Assembly (NCBI RefSeq): GCF_029023865.1
Contig: NZ_CP118969.1
Location: 2,232,001-2,296,000, forward strand
Source: Lactococcus lactis
GTDB taxonomy: Bacteria > Bacillota > Bacilli > Lactobacillales > Streptococcaceae
Length of the DNA: 64,000 nucleotides
Direction of reading: 5' to 3'
A program made the translations under genes and the position numbers. Under the pieces are notes generated by a model, which did not search any database, had not been told where the DNA came from, and saw nothing but the letters and a program-made list of their open reading frames with translations. Shown in pieces: positions 8,814 to 16,909 of this stretch. The first letter of the stretch is position 1, and the number at the start of each line of letters is the position of its first letter.

Positions 8814-8864
8814 ACTCCTAAACTCCCCCACACTTTCTCTAAACAGAAGAATAATTTTCATTAC

Positions 8865-8873
8865 ATTATATCA
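8865..8873 (-). promoter_or_regulatory. Extended -10 promoter for the phosphodiesterase operon
   Basis: Reading leftwards, TGATATAAT is an extended -10 box. Transcription would begin near 8857, inside the upstream part of the long frame, which supports translation from 8813. Confidence 0.6.
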
Positions 8874-9091
8874 AATTTATAAAATAAAAAATGCTTAAAT
8901 TTAAGTTATAATAAATAAAAGTTTTATTTATTATAACATATTTGAATTTCCCTTTTTCGGCAATTCCCTTACGATTTAGTAAGTTTCAGCATTATTACTG
9001 GGATTTTTAGCTTATTTATAATATAATCTAAGTATATTATAAGTTTTGACTTTGAGTAAAGAGTCATTATTACTACTGGAGGACCTATCAA

Positions 9092-9493
9092 ATGGAAGAT
9101 TGTATTTTTTGCAAAATTATCGCTGGTGAAATTCCTAGCACCAAAATTTATGAAGATGATGATGTTCTTGCCTTCCTTGATATCACTCAAACAACTAAAG
9201 GGCATACATTAGTGGTTCCCAAAAAACATTATCGTAACATTCTTTCAATGACAGGCGAACAATCAGCTGAACTTTTCAGCAAAGTCCCTTTTATTGCCAA
9301 CAAAATTGTTAATAATCTTCATGCTAAAGGGATGAATATTTTACAAAATAATGAAGAAATCGCTGGTCAAACTGTTTTCCATACTCATATTCACCTTATT
9401 CCTCGTTTTGATGAAAATGATGGTTTCGTTGGAAAATTCACTGCTCATGATTATGATTTAGCTGAAATTGCTAAAGAAATCAATGGCCAATAA
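9092..9493 (+). CDS. hit: HIT family nucleotide-binding hydrolase
   Basis: The 133-residue protein opens with CIFCKIIAGEIPS and carries the histidine triad HTHIHLIP (His 97, 99 and 101), the nucleotide-phosphate-hydrolysing motif of the Hint/HIT family. Members cleave AMP-linked substrates such as adenosine phosphoramidates. A GGAGGACC ribosome binding site lies just before the ATG. It is divergent from the phosphodiesterase operon and is followed 12 bases later by a small coiled-coil gene that is probably co-transcribed. Confidence 0.92.
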   Translation: MEDCIFCKIIAGEIPSTKIYEDDDVLAFLDITQTTKGHTLVVPKKHYRNILSMTGEQSAELFSKVPFIANKIVNNLHAKGMNILQNNEEIAGQTVFHTHIHLIPRFDENDGFVGKFTAHDYDLAEIAKEINGQ

Positions 9494-9505
9494 AAGGACA
9501 TTACT

Positions 9506-9727
9506 ATGATTGAATTATTTAAAGACTTAAAAAATATCATTGGCGAGTTGTCAGAAGAAGTCAACACGATGAAAGTAAATGTGGAACGCGTTCAAGAAGA
9601 AGGTATCAAAGCAGAAAAAGTTGGAAAAGATATTCAAAAAAAAGTAGATGAATTTCAAATTTCCATCCAACCTAGAGTTGAAAAAATTAATGAACTTGTT
9701 AATCAAATAAATAAAAGGGTTGAATAA
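9506..9727 (+). CDS. Small coiled-coil protein downstream of hit
   Basis: The 73-residue product is nearly all predicted helix with heptad-like hydrophobic spacing (about residues 5-70) and no membrane segment. Small proteins of this kind follow the hit gene in many streptococci and lactococci; their role is unknown. It has a weak AAAGGACA ribosome binding site and sits 12 bases after hit, so it is the second gene of that operon. The stop codon lies inside the loop of the following terminator. Confidence 0.7.
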   Translation: MIELFKDLKNIIGELSEEVNTMKVNVERVQEEGIKAEKVGKDIQKKVDEFQISIQPRVEKINELVNQINKRVE

Positions 9728-9748
9728 TTTCAACCCTTTTATTTTTTT
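9713..9748. terminator. Bidirectional terminator
   Basis: Stem AAAAGGGTTGAA / TTCAACCCTTTT with the stop codon TAA in the loop, then a T-run. It overlaps the ends of both convergent genes. Confidence 0.85.
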
Positions 9749-10083
9749 GATTTTTCTTGATGTTTATAAAACTGTCTCCCCCAGAAAATCCCCAATAATT
9801 GGGACAAGACAAAACTAACAACTATGACCAGCATTTTTTCGACATCATGATGTTGAATGTAAGTAAAGGTATGTTGTGAAAAATATAGAATACTTATGAA
9901 TATAATATTAATAATATTCATTCCAATAATTCGCCAATGTCTTCCTTTGGTACTTTCCCAAAAACTGATAAAAAGAATGAGAATGGTAACGACCTCTAAT
10001 CCAATCAGCGTCAGGTTTAGAACTTGAAAAAGATAGGCAATTGCAAAGATAATTGTTGTATAAGCCCATAGAAATAATAGCAT
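9739..10083 (-). CDS. Small four-TM membrane protein, function unknown
   Basis: The 114-residue product has four hydrophobic segments (about residues 2-18, 23-42, 50-69 and 83-102) and a basic C-terminus (KHQEKSKK), so it is an integral membrane protein with a cytoplasmic tail. I do not recognise the family. It is a single gene converging on the hit operon and sharing its terminator. Upstream, a T-rich stretch separates it from the L1 terminator. Confidence 0.65.
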   Translation of the reverse strand: MLLFLWAYTTIIFAIAYLFQVLNLTLIGLEVVTILILFISFWESTKGRHWRIIGMNIINIIFISILYFSQHTFTYIQHHDVEKMLVIVVSFVLSQLLGIFWGRQFYKHQEKSKK

Positions 10084-10120
10084 ACCTCATTCTAGCATGT
10101 TTTTTTATATTCTACAATAA

Positions 10121-10155
10121 ATAAAAAGAGAGAAAAATATTTTTCTCTTTTTTTA
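10121..10155 (-). terminator. Terminator after rplA
   Basis: Short stem AGAGAAAAA / TTTTTCTCT flanked by A/T runs, immediately after the rplA stop codon (leftward). Confidence 0.7.
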
Positions 10156-10161
10156 TTGTTA

Positions 10162-10851
10162 TTAGAATGATGCAGAATCAACTTTAACACCAGGACCCAT
10201 TGTAGTTGTAACAGAAAGGTTTGTGATGTAAGCTCCCTTAGATGCAGCAGGTTTAGCAGCTGCAATTACAGAGTTCAAAGCTTTAAAGTTTTCAACAAGT
10301 TTTTCTGTATCGAATGAAACTTTACCGATTGGAACATGAACGTTACCAGCTTTGTCAGCACGGTAGTTAACTTTACCAGCTTTTGATTCTTCAACTGCTT
10401 TAGTTACATCCATAGTAACTGTACCAGTTTTAGGGTTTGGCATCAAGTTACGTGGTCCGAGGACACGTCCAAGACGTCCAACAACAGCCATCATATCAGG
10501 TGTTGCGATAACAACGTCGAAGTCCAACCATCCACCGTTGATTTTAGCAACGAGTTCATCAGAACCAACGAAGTCTGCACCAGCTGCTGTAGCTTCTTCA
10601 GCTTTCGCACCTTTAGCGAAAACGAGAACACGAGCAGTTTTACCAGTACCGTTTGGCAATACCATTGCTCCACGGATTTGTTGGTCAGATTTTTTAACAT
10701 CGATGTTAAGGTTGTAAGCAACTTCTACAGTTGCATCAAATTTTGCAAATGAAGTTTCTTTTGCAAGTGCTACAGCTTCTTCTACGCTGTATAATTTAGT
10801 TGCGTCGATTTTTTCAATCGCTGCGCGCAATGCTTTACTTTTTTTAGCCAT
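10162..10851 (-). CDS. rplA: 50S ribosomal protein L1
   Basis: The 229-residue protein matches bacterial L1 throughout: [41 protein letters not shown] and the C-terminal [12 protein letters not shown]1 binds 23S rRNA in the mobile stalk at the E site and represses its own operon by binding the mRNA leader. It follows rplK on the same strand but after an unusually long spacer of 337 bases. The ribosome binding site CAAGGAGAAAATAGAA is strong. The leader upstream of rplK carries a mimic of the L1 rRNA site. Confidence 0.97.
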   Translation of the reverse strand: MAKKSKALRAAIEKIDATKLYSVEEAVALAKETSFAKFDATVEVAYNLNIDVKKSDQQIRGAMVLPNGTGKTARVLVFAKGAKAEEATAAGADFVGSDELVAKINGGWLDFDVVIATPDMMAVVGRLGRVLGPRNLMPNPKTGTVTMDVTKAVEESKAGKVNYRADKAGNVHVPIGKVSFDTEKLVENFKALNSVIAAAKPAASKGAYITNLSVTTTMGPGVKVDSASF

Positions 10852-11188
10852 TTCTATTTTCTCCTTGTGGTAATATCGGTTGTCTGTCTTCCTTGTTGCG
10901 TCTGAAAATTCGCTCTGCTGCGCTCAAAGGAAAATATTCCCTCCAAACACGGTCTTTATACTAAACGTCGGAAGCTATTTTCTCGCTCCGCGCCGCTCAG
11001 ATGAACTAATAGTTCTTTTATAACAACAAGAGTAACAGCCTTCCACTAAATGTGTGGATTGCATGTGTGACTTTTTCTGAATTTACAAAATGTAAATCTC
11101 GAAAATTTAGTCGAAGTACGAGGCGACAGGTTCCGAAGCCTACCTAAGTAGGTGAGGGTTCTGTCAACGAAGTAATTCGTCTAAATTT
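10852..11188. other. Long structured rplK-rplA spacer
   Basis: No gene is visible. Immediately after the rplK stop is a folded element (11102-11189) whose ends, AAAATTTAGTCGAA and TTCGTCTAAATTTT, are inverted repeats with one mismatch. Inside are GACAG/CTGTC and CCTAC/GTAGG pairs. Closer to rplA are an ATTTACAAAATGTAAAT palindrome and two similar GC-rich 15-mers (10911-10925 and 10984-10998) that stand out from the AT-rich surroundings. It may be a mobile repeat, a processing or attenuation structure, or a structured RNA. Confidence 0.6.
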
Positions 11189-11614
11189 TTAGTCAGTAAC
11201 AGTGAATCCCATAGATTTTGCAGTACCTTCAATCATTGACATTGCAGTTTCAACTGATGACGCGTTAAGGTCAGGCATTTTGAGTTCTGCAATTTCTTTG
11301 ATTTGTGCTTTTGTAACTGAAGCAACTTTTGTTTTGTTAGGTTCACCAGAACCTTTTTGAACGCCTGCTGCTTTTTTCAAAAGAACTGCTGCTGGAGGAG
11401 TTTTTGTGATGAATGTAAATGATTTGTCATCATAAACTGAGATAACAACTGGGATGATCATACCAGCTTGGTCAGCTGTACGAGCGTTGAATTCTTTTGT
11501 GAATCCCATGATGTTAACACCTGCTTGACCCAAAGCTGGTCCAACTGGTGGAGCTGGTGTTGCTTTACCGGCAGGGATTTGTAATTTAACGAGTTTTTCT
11601 ACTTGTTTAGCCAC
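11189..11614 (-). CDS. rplK: 50S ribosomal protein L11
   Basis: The 141-residue protein is full-length L11: [21 protein letters not shown], the proline-rich interdomain region and the C-terminal RNA-binding domain ending SMGFTVTD. It sits at the GTPase-associated centre of the 50S subunit. The start codon is GTG with AAGGAGAATTTATC upstream. It is the first gene of the rplK-rplA operon, driven by a consensus promoter at 11709-11737 and an L1-type leader. Confidence 0.97.
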   Translation of the reverse strand: MAKQVEKLVKLQIPAGKATPAPPVGPALGQAGVNIMGFTKEFNARTADQAGMIIPVVISVYDDKSFTFITKTPPAAVLLKKAAGVQKGSGEPNKTKVASVTKAQIKEIAELKMPDLNASSVETAMSMIEGTAKSMGFTVTD

Positions 11615-11646
11615 GATAAATTCTCCTTATATTTTGTTTTCGTGAT

Positions 11647-11677
11647 GTGGTATGATGCTGTATTTTACAGCTTCCAC
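11647..11677 (-). promoter_or_regulatory. L1 autoregulatory leader of the rplK-rplA mRNA
   Basis: On the minus strand, GTGGAAGC, a GCTGTA/TACAGC hairpin and then ATCATACCAC form an outer GTGG/CCAC stem with an asymmetric internal loop. This copies the L1-binding region of 23S rRNA, where GUGGGAGGC pairs across from AAAUACCAC. In bacteria, free L1 binds such leaders and blocks translation of L11 and L1. A second hairpin (ATGTGAA/TTCACAT) lies just upstream in the leader. Confidence 0.75.
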
Positions 11678-11708
11678 GCCTTGCATGTGAAAATTCACAT
11701 ACCTGAGT

Positions 11709-11737
11709 ATTCTATCAAAAAAAAGGACTGATGTCAA
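11709..11737 (-). promoter_or_regulatory. Strong sigma-A promoter of rplK-rplA
   Basis: Perfect -35 TTGACA (11732-11737), 17-base spacer and -10 TAGAAT (11709-11714), read leftwards. The leader of about 90 bases contains the L1-binding mimic. Confidence 0.85.
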
Positions 11738-11838
11738 CTTTTCTTTGTTTACGAAAGGTTAATTTTCTTGATGGCTATCAATTTTTTTAAGTTACAAGTA
11801 ATCTATAATAGAACTATCAAACCAAGAAAGGTTAATTC

Positions 11839-13716
11839 ATGAAACTTCAAGCTTTACTAAAAAAATATAGTAATCAATTAACTGGTCTTTCAGCCTTATT
11901 AATTTTAATCGCTTATAGTGGAAAATATCTTTTGAATTCTTATTTTCTTTGGGCCTTTGCACTCTTATTAGCTACATTTATTGGTCTTGTCCCAATTGCT
12001 TTTCAAGCAGTCCAAGCACTTAAATTCAAACAAGTTTCAATTGAATTATTGGTATCAATTGCTGTTATTGCTGCTCTTTTTATTCAAGAGTATGAGGAGT
12101 CAGCAATTGTTACTTTTCTTTTCGCATTCGGAGCTTTTTTGGAAAAGAAAACTTTAGAAAAAACACGTTCTTCCATTAAATCTTTGACAGAAATTACTCC
12201 CTCGACCGCTCTTCGGATTTCTGGAGAAGTCATTGATATTGATGATGTCAAGATTAATGACGAATTATTAGTAAAAACTGGCGCTCAAATTCCTGTAGAT
12301 GGCTCTATTTATGAGGGGGCTGGTTTTGTCAATGAATCAAGTATTAGTGGGGAGTCCGCTGAAATAAAAAAAGGAGTCGGAGATAAGGTTTTTGCTGGAA
12401 CACTTCTTGAAAATGGAAGTCTTTTGATTCAAGCTGAAAAGGTAGGAGAGGATACCACCTTTGGTAAAATTATTGAATTAGTGGAAGAAGCTCAAGATAC
12501 AAAATCCTCTGCTGAAAAATTTATTGACCGTTTCGCAAAATATTATACTCCTAGTGTTTTAGTTCTCTCTTTTTTAATTTTCATTGTCAGTCAAGATATC
12601 AAGTTGGCAATTACTTTATTAGTTTTAGGTTGTCCGGGTGCCCTTGTCATTGGACCTCCTGTCAGTAATGTCGCAGGGATAGGGAATGGAGCCAAAAAGG
12701 GAATTTTAATTAAAGGTGGAAATATCATGACTAATTTTAGTCAGACTGACCTGCTTCTTTTTGACAAAACGGGAACACTTACCAAAGGAAAGACTCAGGT
12801 CTCCATTACTAAAAATTATGGCGCTTCTACCGAACTTATCAACCAGGTCGCTATGCTTGAAAGTCAATCAGATCATCCTTTAGCTAAAGCAATCATTGAT
12901 GAAATCGGTGAATTTACTAAAGTACCTCTTCAAAATATCGAAGTCATAAAAGGACAGGGGATTTCTGCTGACCATTTATTGATTGGAAACGAAAAACTCC
13001 TTGAGAATCATCAAATTTTTTTAAACGCTCAACAAAAAAATGATTTAATGAAACTTCAAAAACATGGACTTTCAACAGTATTAATTGCTGATGATAAGGT
13101 GCGTTTACTTTATGGAATTACTGACGAAATCCGACCAAATGTAAAAGAAACATTGACCAGACTCAAAAAACAAGGGATTAAAGAGCTGATAATGCTGACA
13201 GGCGACAATGAAAGTACCGCTCAATCAATTGCACAACAAGTGGGAATCAGTCAGGTTTACGCTAATCTCCTACCTGAAGACAAGGCAAAAATCATGCAAG
13301 ACTATAAACTAGCTGGTAAAAAAGTGGCATTTATAGGCGACGGTATTAATGATAGCCCTAGTATTGCCCTTGCCGATGTGGGAATCGCAATGTCATCTGG
13401 GACTGACATCGCCATTGAAACTTCGGATATTGTCCTTATGAGTTCTAATTTTGATAACCTTTCTTATGCTCATTCCCTTGCAAAAAGTACAAGGAAAAAT
13501 ATGAGACAAAATATTTTAATTGCTCTCTTTGTTGTAATCTTTCTTCTTTCCGGATTAATCTTGGGGAATAGTTCAGGATTTATTGGACAATATGTCAATA
13601 TGGCGACTGGAATGTTTGTCCATGAAGCAAGTATTTTATTGGTTATTCTCAACGCAATGCGTTTAATTCCTCATAAAAAAATACTATCCAAAAATTTCAC
13701 TGTCGCAAATGACTAA
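11839..13716 (+). CDS. P1B-type metal-transporting ATPase with CPG motif
   Basis: The 625-residue pump has about eight membrane segments and no N-terminal metal-binding domain. Visible motifs are the TGE-equivalent ISGESAEIKKG, the ion-site motif C265-P266-G267 in LGCPGALVIGPP, the phosphorylated D309 in DKTGTLTKG, SDHPLAKA, MLTGDNE and GDGINDSP. Most P1B pumps carry CPC or SPC; CPG is a variant that prevents confident prediction of the metal. Zinc, cadmium, cobalt or iron export is possible. The gene has an AAGAAAGG ribosome binding site and is followed 63 bases later by a Crp/Fnr regulator, probably its control gene. Confidence 0.85.
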   Translation: MKLQALLKKYSNQLTGLSALLILIAYSGKYLLNSYFLWAFALLLATFIGLVPIAFQAVQALKFKQVSIELLVSIAVIAALFIQEYEESAIVTFLFAFGAFLEKKTLEKTRSSIKSLTEITPSTALRISGEVIDIDDVKINDELLVKTGAQIPVDGSIYEGAGFVNESSISGESAEIKKGVGDKVFAGTLLENGSLLIQAEKVGEDTTFGKIIELVEEAQDTKSSAEKFIDRFAKYYTPSVLVLSFLIFIVSQDIKLAITLLVLGCPGALVIGPPVSNVAGIGNGAKKGILIKGGNIMTNFSQTDLLLFDKTGTLTKGKTQVSITKNYGASTELINQVAMLESQSDHPLAKAIIDEIGEFTKVPLQNIEVIKGQGISADHLLIGNEKLLENHQIFLNAQQKNDLMKLQKHGLSTVLIADDKVRLLYGITDEIRPNVKETLTRLKKQGIKELIMLTGDNESTAQSIAQQVGISQVYANLLPEDKAKIMQDYKLAGKKVAFIGDGINDSPSIALADVGIAMSSGTDIAIETSDIVLMSSNFDNLSYAHSLAKSTRKNMRQNILIALFVVIFLLSGLILGNSSGFIGQYVNMATGMFVHEASILLVILNAMRLIPHKKILSKNFTVAND

Positions 13717-13779
13717 AAATAAGGTTATAATTAAAGAAAATCTTTCAGGAAAAATATCTACTCAAATAAGGAGAATAAA

Positions 13780-14448
13780 ATGACTTTAGATAATCATCAT
13801 TGCGTCCAATTAGTTCCACTCTTTGAAAAACTTGCTGAACAAGATTTAACTAAGGTCGAAAAAATTGTTGAACACAAAAAAATTAAAAAAGGTGAAATTA
13901 TTATTAGCCCTGACAAAGAACCTTTATTAGTCATTGTAGCTCAAGGTGCACTTAAAATTTCACAACTTTCACAAAGTGGTAAAGAGCAACTTTTAAGAAT
14001 CATCGAAGCAGGTGATTATGAAGGCGAAGGAGCCTTACTTGGCGTGACCAACGGACAACTTTATGGTCAGGCCATGATTGATTCTACGATTTGTTTCTTG
14101 CGTCAATCTGATTTTGAGACATTATTAACGACTTATCCTAGTCTTTCATTACAACTTTTAAAACTTAATGCTAAAAAATATCTAGCTGCTGAGCACCAAG
14201 CAGGATTTTTGGCACTAGATGATGTTGAAGCACGTCTTGCACATTACTTTTTGAATCTATCTGCCACTTCTGATAGCATTTATTTTGAAATTCCAATGAA
14301 ACTCAAGGAGCTTGCCAATTATATCGGAACCAGTCCAGAAACAATTTCACGTAAAATCAAGGTTTTTGAAGAAAATAAAATTATTAGCCGTCAAGGACGA
14401 ATGATTAAACTTTTGGATAAGGAGAAATTAGAAGATGATTTTGCTTAA
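13780..14448 (+). CDS. Crp/Fnr family transcription regulator
   Basis: The 222-residue protein has an N-terminal cyclic-nucleotide-type sensor barrel (about residues 10-125), a long dimer helix, and a C-terminal winged helix with LKELANYIGTSPETISRKIK as recognition helix. The barrel lacks the Arg-Ser phosphate-binding signature expected of cAMP binding, so another signal is likely. Cys6 and Cys94 are the only cysteines I see, and no FNR iron-sulfur cluster is evident. It follows the metal ATPase gene closely, so metal- or redox-dependent control of that pump is inferred. L. lactis has the Crp-like regulators FlpA, FlpB and RcfB; I cannot equate it with one of them. Confidence 0.8.
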   Translation: MTLDNHHCVQLVPLFEKLAEQDLTKVEKIVEHKKIKKGEIIISPDKEPLLVIVAQGALKISQLSQSGKEQLLRIIEAGDYEGEGALLGVTNGQLYGQAMIDSTICFLRQSDFETLLTTYPSLSLQLLKLNAKKYLAAEHQAGFLALDDVEARLAHYFLNLSATSDSIYFEIPMKLKELANYIGTSPETISRKIKVFEENKIISRQGRMIKLLDKEKLEDDFA

Positions 14449-14457
14449 AAATTTTAC

Positions 14458-14492
14458 AAAAAAAAATAGAGTGAGTCAACCCTATTTTTTTA
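14458..14492. terminator. Terminator between the Crp-family gene and yozE
   Basis: Arms AAAAAATAG and CTATTTTTT enclose about 12 bases. It can serve both convergent transcripts. Confidence 0.7.
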
Positions 14493-14517
14493 GAAAATAT
14501 TTCCAAATTACTTTAAT

Positions 14518-14727
14518 TTAAGCTTCTAAATAACTTTCCCAAATATTATCAAACAGGGTAAGATTAAAGTAAAATGGGGCTTGGGTTTCTAAATAAGTCG
14601 AAATTTCATCGAAATCTTTAGACTGTTTTGGAAAAAGCGGGTCTTGAAAAACTAAATTTGCAAGACGAGTTGCATCATCTTTTTCTACTGGTGCACGATG
14701 GCGCATAAGGTAATTATAAAAAGTCAT
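14518..14727 (-). CDS. yozE: YozE family protein (UPF0346)
   Basis: The 69-residue product begins MTFYNYLMRHRAP and contains DATRLANLVFQDPLFPKQSKDFDEISTYLE, the signature of the YozE SAM-like fold. The family is restricted to Firmicutes and has no known activity. It lies 35 bases after msrA on the same strand and is probably co-transcribed, as in several streptococci. Confidence 0.85.
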   Translation of the reverse strand: MTFYNYLMRHRAPVEKDDATRLANLVFQDPLFPKQSKDFDEISTYLETQAPFYFNLTLFDNIWESYLEA

Positions 14728-14762
14728 TTTCTCTTTCTATTATCATTAAGTCGGAAAATTAA

Positions 14763-15281
14763 TTATTTTTTCCATTGTTTTTCCAAAAAATCATGACGAA
14801 TTTTACTTGATTGGGCATAATCTTCTGGATTTTTTTTGTAAAATCCTTGATGGTAGTCTTCTGCTGGCCAGAATTTTTGAACGGTTTCAATACTTGTCAC
14901 AATAGGTGAATCAAAATTTCCGCTGGCTTGCAATTGCGCTTTGCTTTCTTTGGCAATTTTTTCTTGTTCTTCGTTTTCAACAAAAATGACTGGACGATAG
15001 TTATCCCCACGGTCTTCAAATTGACCAAAAGCATCTGTTGGGTCCGTGAGTGTCCAATAAAGTTCAACAAGACTTTGATAGGTAATTTTACTATTATCAA
15101 AAATAATTTCTACTGCTTCTGTATGACCAGTCAAGTGTTTTTTTACTTGTTCATAAGTTGGATTTTCAACATTTCCACCTGTATAGCCACTTATCACAGA
15201 TAAAATCCCTTCTCGTTCTTCAAAAGGTTGAACCATACACCAAAAACATCCACCTGCAAATATTGCTCTTTCTGTTGCCAT
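14763..15281 (-). CDS. msrA: Peptide methionine-S-sulfoxide reductase
   Basis: The 172-residue enzyme begins [15 protein letters not shown], with the catalytic Cys12 of the GCFW motif. It continues with [12 protein letters not shown] and the conserved ITTI-like segment [21 protein letters not shown]. It reduces the S-epimer of methionine sulfoxide in proteins using thioredoxin. The resolving cysteines usually found near the C-terminus of longer MsrA proteins are absent, which is common in short forms. The ribosome binding site GAAGGAGAAATA precedes the ATG. It is probably transcribed with yozE. Confidence 0.95.
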   Translation of the reverse strand: MATERAIFAGGCFWCMVQPFEEREGILSVISGYTGGNVENPTYEQVKKHLTGHTEAVEIIFDNSKITYQSLVELYWTLTDPTDAFGQFEDRGDNYRPVIFVENEEQEKIAKESKAQLQASGNFDSPIVTSIETVQKFWPAEDYHQGFYKKNPEDYAQSSKIRHDFLEKQWKK

Positions 15282-15332
15282 TATTTCTCCTTCACTTTGT
15301 TTGTCTTGTGAAATATTATAGCATAGCTCAAA

Positions 15333-15360
15333 AAAAAGTAGCCAATTAAGCTACTTTTTT
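15333..15360 (-). terminator. Terminator after cvfB
   Basis: Arms AAAAGTAGC and GCTACTTTT with a CAATTA loop, followed by A/T runs on both sides. It lies between msrA and cvfB. Three ACTGACAG-type octamers follow within 100 bases. Confidence 0.8.
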
Positions 15361-15455
15361 ACTGACAGAAATTTTTATAAGTCATAAGACTGACAGAATT
15401 TACTGACAAATGCTTTTAAATTAAGCTTAGTATTTCTAAAGAAGCTGTCAGTAAA

Positions 15456-16313
15456 TTATTCTCCGATTAATTCTGTTCCCTCTGGACTTTGTTTGATTTT
15501 TTTAGCTTTCATCAAACCACCAAGCGCTTTTTTGAATTGTCCTTTTGAGATTCCAAAAGTTGCTTTTATTTCATCTGGATTTGATTTGTCATTAAATGCC
15601 ATTTTCCCGCCCATTGATTGAAGATAAGCTAAAATCATTTGGCTATCAGCATCAAGCATTTCATAAGCACGTGGTTTTGCTGACAGATTTAGACTACGGT
15701 CTTCTTTTCTAAAACCAATAACACGAACTTGAAGTTCTTGACCGACACGTGGAACTGAGAAACGTTCATTTGGATGAATAAATCCTAGCATATTGTTGTC
15801 AGGCAAATAAACAAATGTTCCTGATTCTTTATTTCGATAAACAATTGCTCGTAAATCTTGGTTTTGCATGTTGTCATAACCAGGACCTGCAAGATTCCAG
15901 AAATCTTCATGCCATGCTAAATGACCCCAAATTCGCTCTTTTCTGTCAATAATTAATTTCACATAAAGTTGGTCACCAACTTTTGGCCATTGGTCTTTTT
16001 CGAGTGGCAAATCATCAAGAGAGACGACCACATCTTTTCCTGGTAAACCTGTGTCAACAAAGGCACCAAGGTCCTTACGTACAGCTGTTACCGTTCCCCA
16101 ACCATAATGCTCATTTGTTGCTTTTTGTTCCAAAGTCGTCAAACGACGATGGTCATCTTTATCCGCATAAACAAAACCAGTTACCACATCGCCAACTGTA
16201 TGTTCACCTTCTGTTTTATCTAAACGTAATAAATCTTCTCCCTTTTGGAGAAAATAGAAACGTTCACTTTCTTCCACGATTATCGCGGAGATTGTTTGTC
16301 CAATAATACTCAT
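15456..16313 (-). CDS. cvfB: CvfB-like S1-domain RNA-binding protein
   Basis: The 285-residue protein resembles YitL/CvfB. It contains tandem S1-type beta-barrels (GTVTAVRKDLGAFVDTGLPGKDVVVSLDDLP and GFIHPNERFSVPRVGQELQVRVIGF) and a C-terminal winged-helix region (DEIKATFGISKGQFKKALGGLMK). CvfB affects virulence factor expression in Staphylococcus aureus by binding RNA. A ribosome binding site AGAGGT sits before the ATG. It appears to be a single gene with its own terminator. Confidence 0.88.
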   Translation of the reverse strand: MSIIGQTISAIIVEESERFYFLQKGEDLLRLDKTEGEHTVGDVVTGFVYADKDDHRRLTTLEQKATNEHYGWGTVTAVRKDLGAFVDTGLPGKDVVVSLDDLPLEKDQWPKVGDQLYVKLIIDRKERIWGHLAWHEDFWNLAGPGYDNMQNQDLRAIVYRNKESGTFVYLPDNNMLGFIHPNERFSVPRVGQELQVRVIGFRKEDRSLNLSAKPRAYEMLDADSQMILAYLQSMGGKMAFNDKSNPDEIKATFGISKGQFKKALGGLMKAKKIKQSPEGTELIGE

Positions 16314-16358
16314 TTGTACCTCTTTATAAAATGTGATTGAGAGACTATTTGTCTCTGT

Positions 16359-16817
16359 TTAATTGATATTTCCTTCGTAAATCCGTGATTTTTCACCCCA
16401 AGGATGATAGCCGTCAGCTAGATAATGAAAATCAAAGTGCTCATAGAAATCAGCAAAATCCGTTGCAAGATAAAGTTTATCAATATCAAAAGTTCTGCAA
16501 TCTTCTTTTACTGCTTCAATCAACAGACCAGCAAGACCTTGATTTCGAAATTTTTCTTCAACATAAAGTGTACAAAGCCAAGGGTATAAGTCCATTCGAC
16601 TAATAAAATCATTGTTAATCAGTCCACAACCCGCAATAATTTTTCCTTCATCAACAATCAGATACCACTGAGGAATCTTTTTGTTACTCTCTAAACTATG
16701 CTTCAAACAGTCATCATATACAGGGTTACTGTCCGTATTTCCCCATTTTTCCTGAAAAAATCGAATTGTTTCTTTGAGATAAGACGGTTGCTCTCTAAGT
16801 TTGATTAGTTCTCTCAA
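16359..16817 (-). CDS. GNAT family N-acetyltransferase
   Basis: The product matches the GNAT fold: LYVEEKFRNQGLAGLLIEAVKEDC is the acetyl-CoA-binding motif (R/Q-x-x-G-L/A), followed by LYLATDFADFYEHFDF. The substrate is unknown. The start is uncertain. The frame extends to a TTG at 16859, but that codon lies inside the frr terminator stem and has no ribosome binding site. A TTG at 16817, preceded by CAGGATGGATAAA, is a better start and gives 152 residues. It lies between cvfB and frr on the same strand. Confidence 0.75.
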   Translation of the reverse strand: MRELIKLREQPSYLKETIRFFQEKWGNTDSNPVYDDCLKHSLESNKKIPQWYLIVDEGKIIAGCGLINNDFISRMDLYPWLCTLYVEEKFRNQGLAGLLIEAVKEDCRTFDIDKLYLATDFADFYEHFDFHYLADGYHPWGEKSRIYEGNIN

Positions 16818-16844
16818 ATTTATCCATCCTGACAGATTTTTGAT

Positions 16845-16869
16845 GTAAAAACGGCTCAATGGAGCCGTT
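16845..16869 (-). terminator. Terminator after frr
   Basis: Perfect arms AACGGCTC and GAGCCGTT with a 4-base loop, followed leftwards by TTTTTAC. Confidence 0.85.
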
Positions 16870-16909
16870 AATGCTTTTACAGATTACTTTATTTGTTAGA
16901 TTGTTCTAC

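Noticed and set aside
8814-8861. N-terminal extension of the phosphodiesterase from 8861
   Set aside because: It begins three bases after the -10 box, before transcription would start, and has no ribosome binding site.
16818-16859. N-terminal extension of the GNAT protein from a TTG at 16859
   Set aside because: That codon lies inside the frr terminator hairpin and lacks a ribosome binding site; the TTG at 16817 has one.
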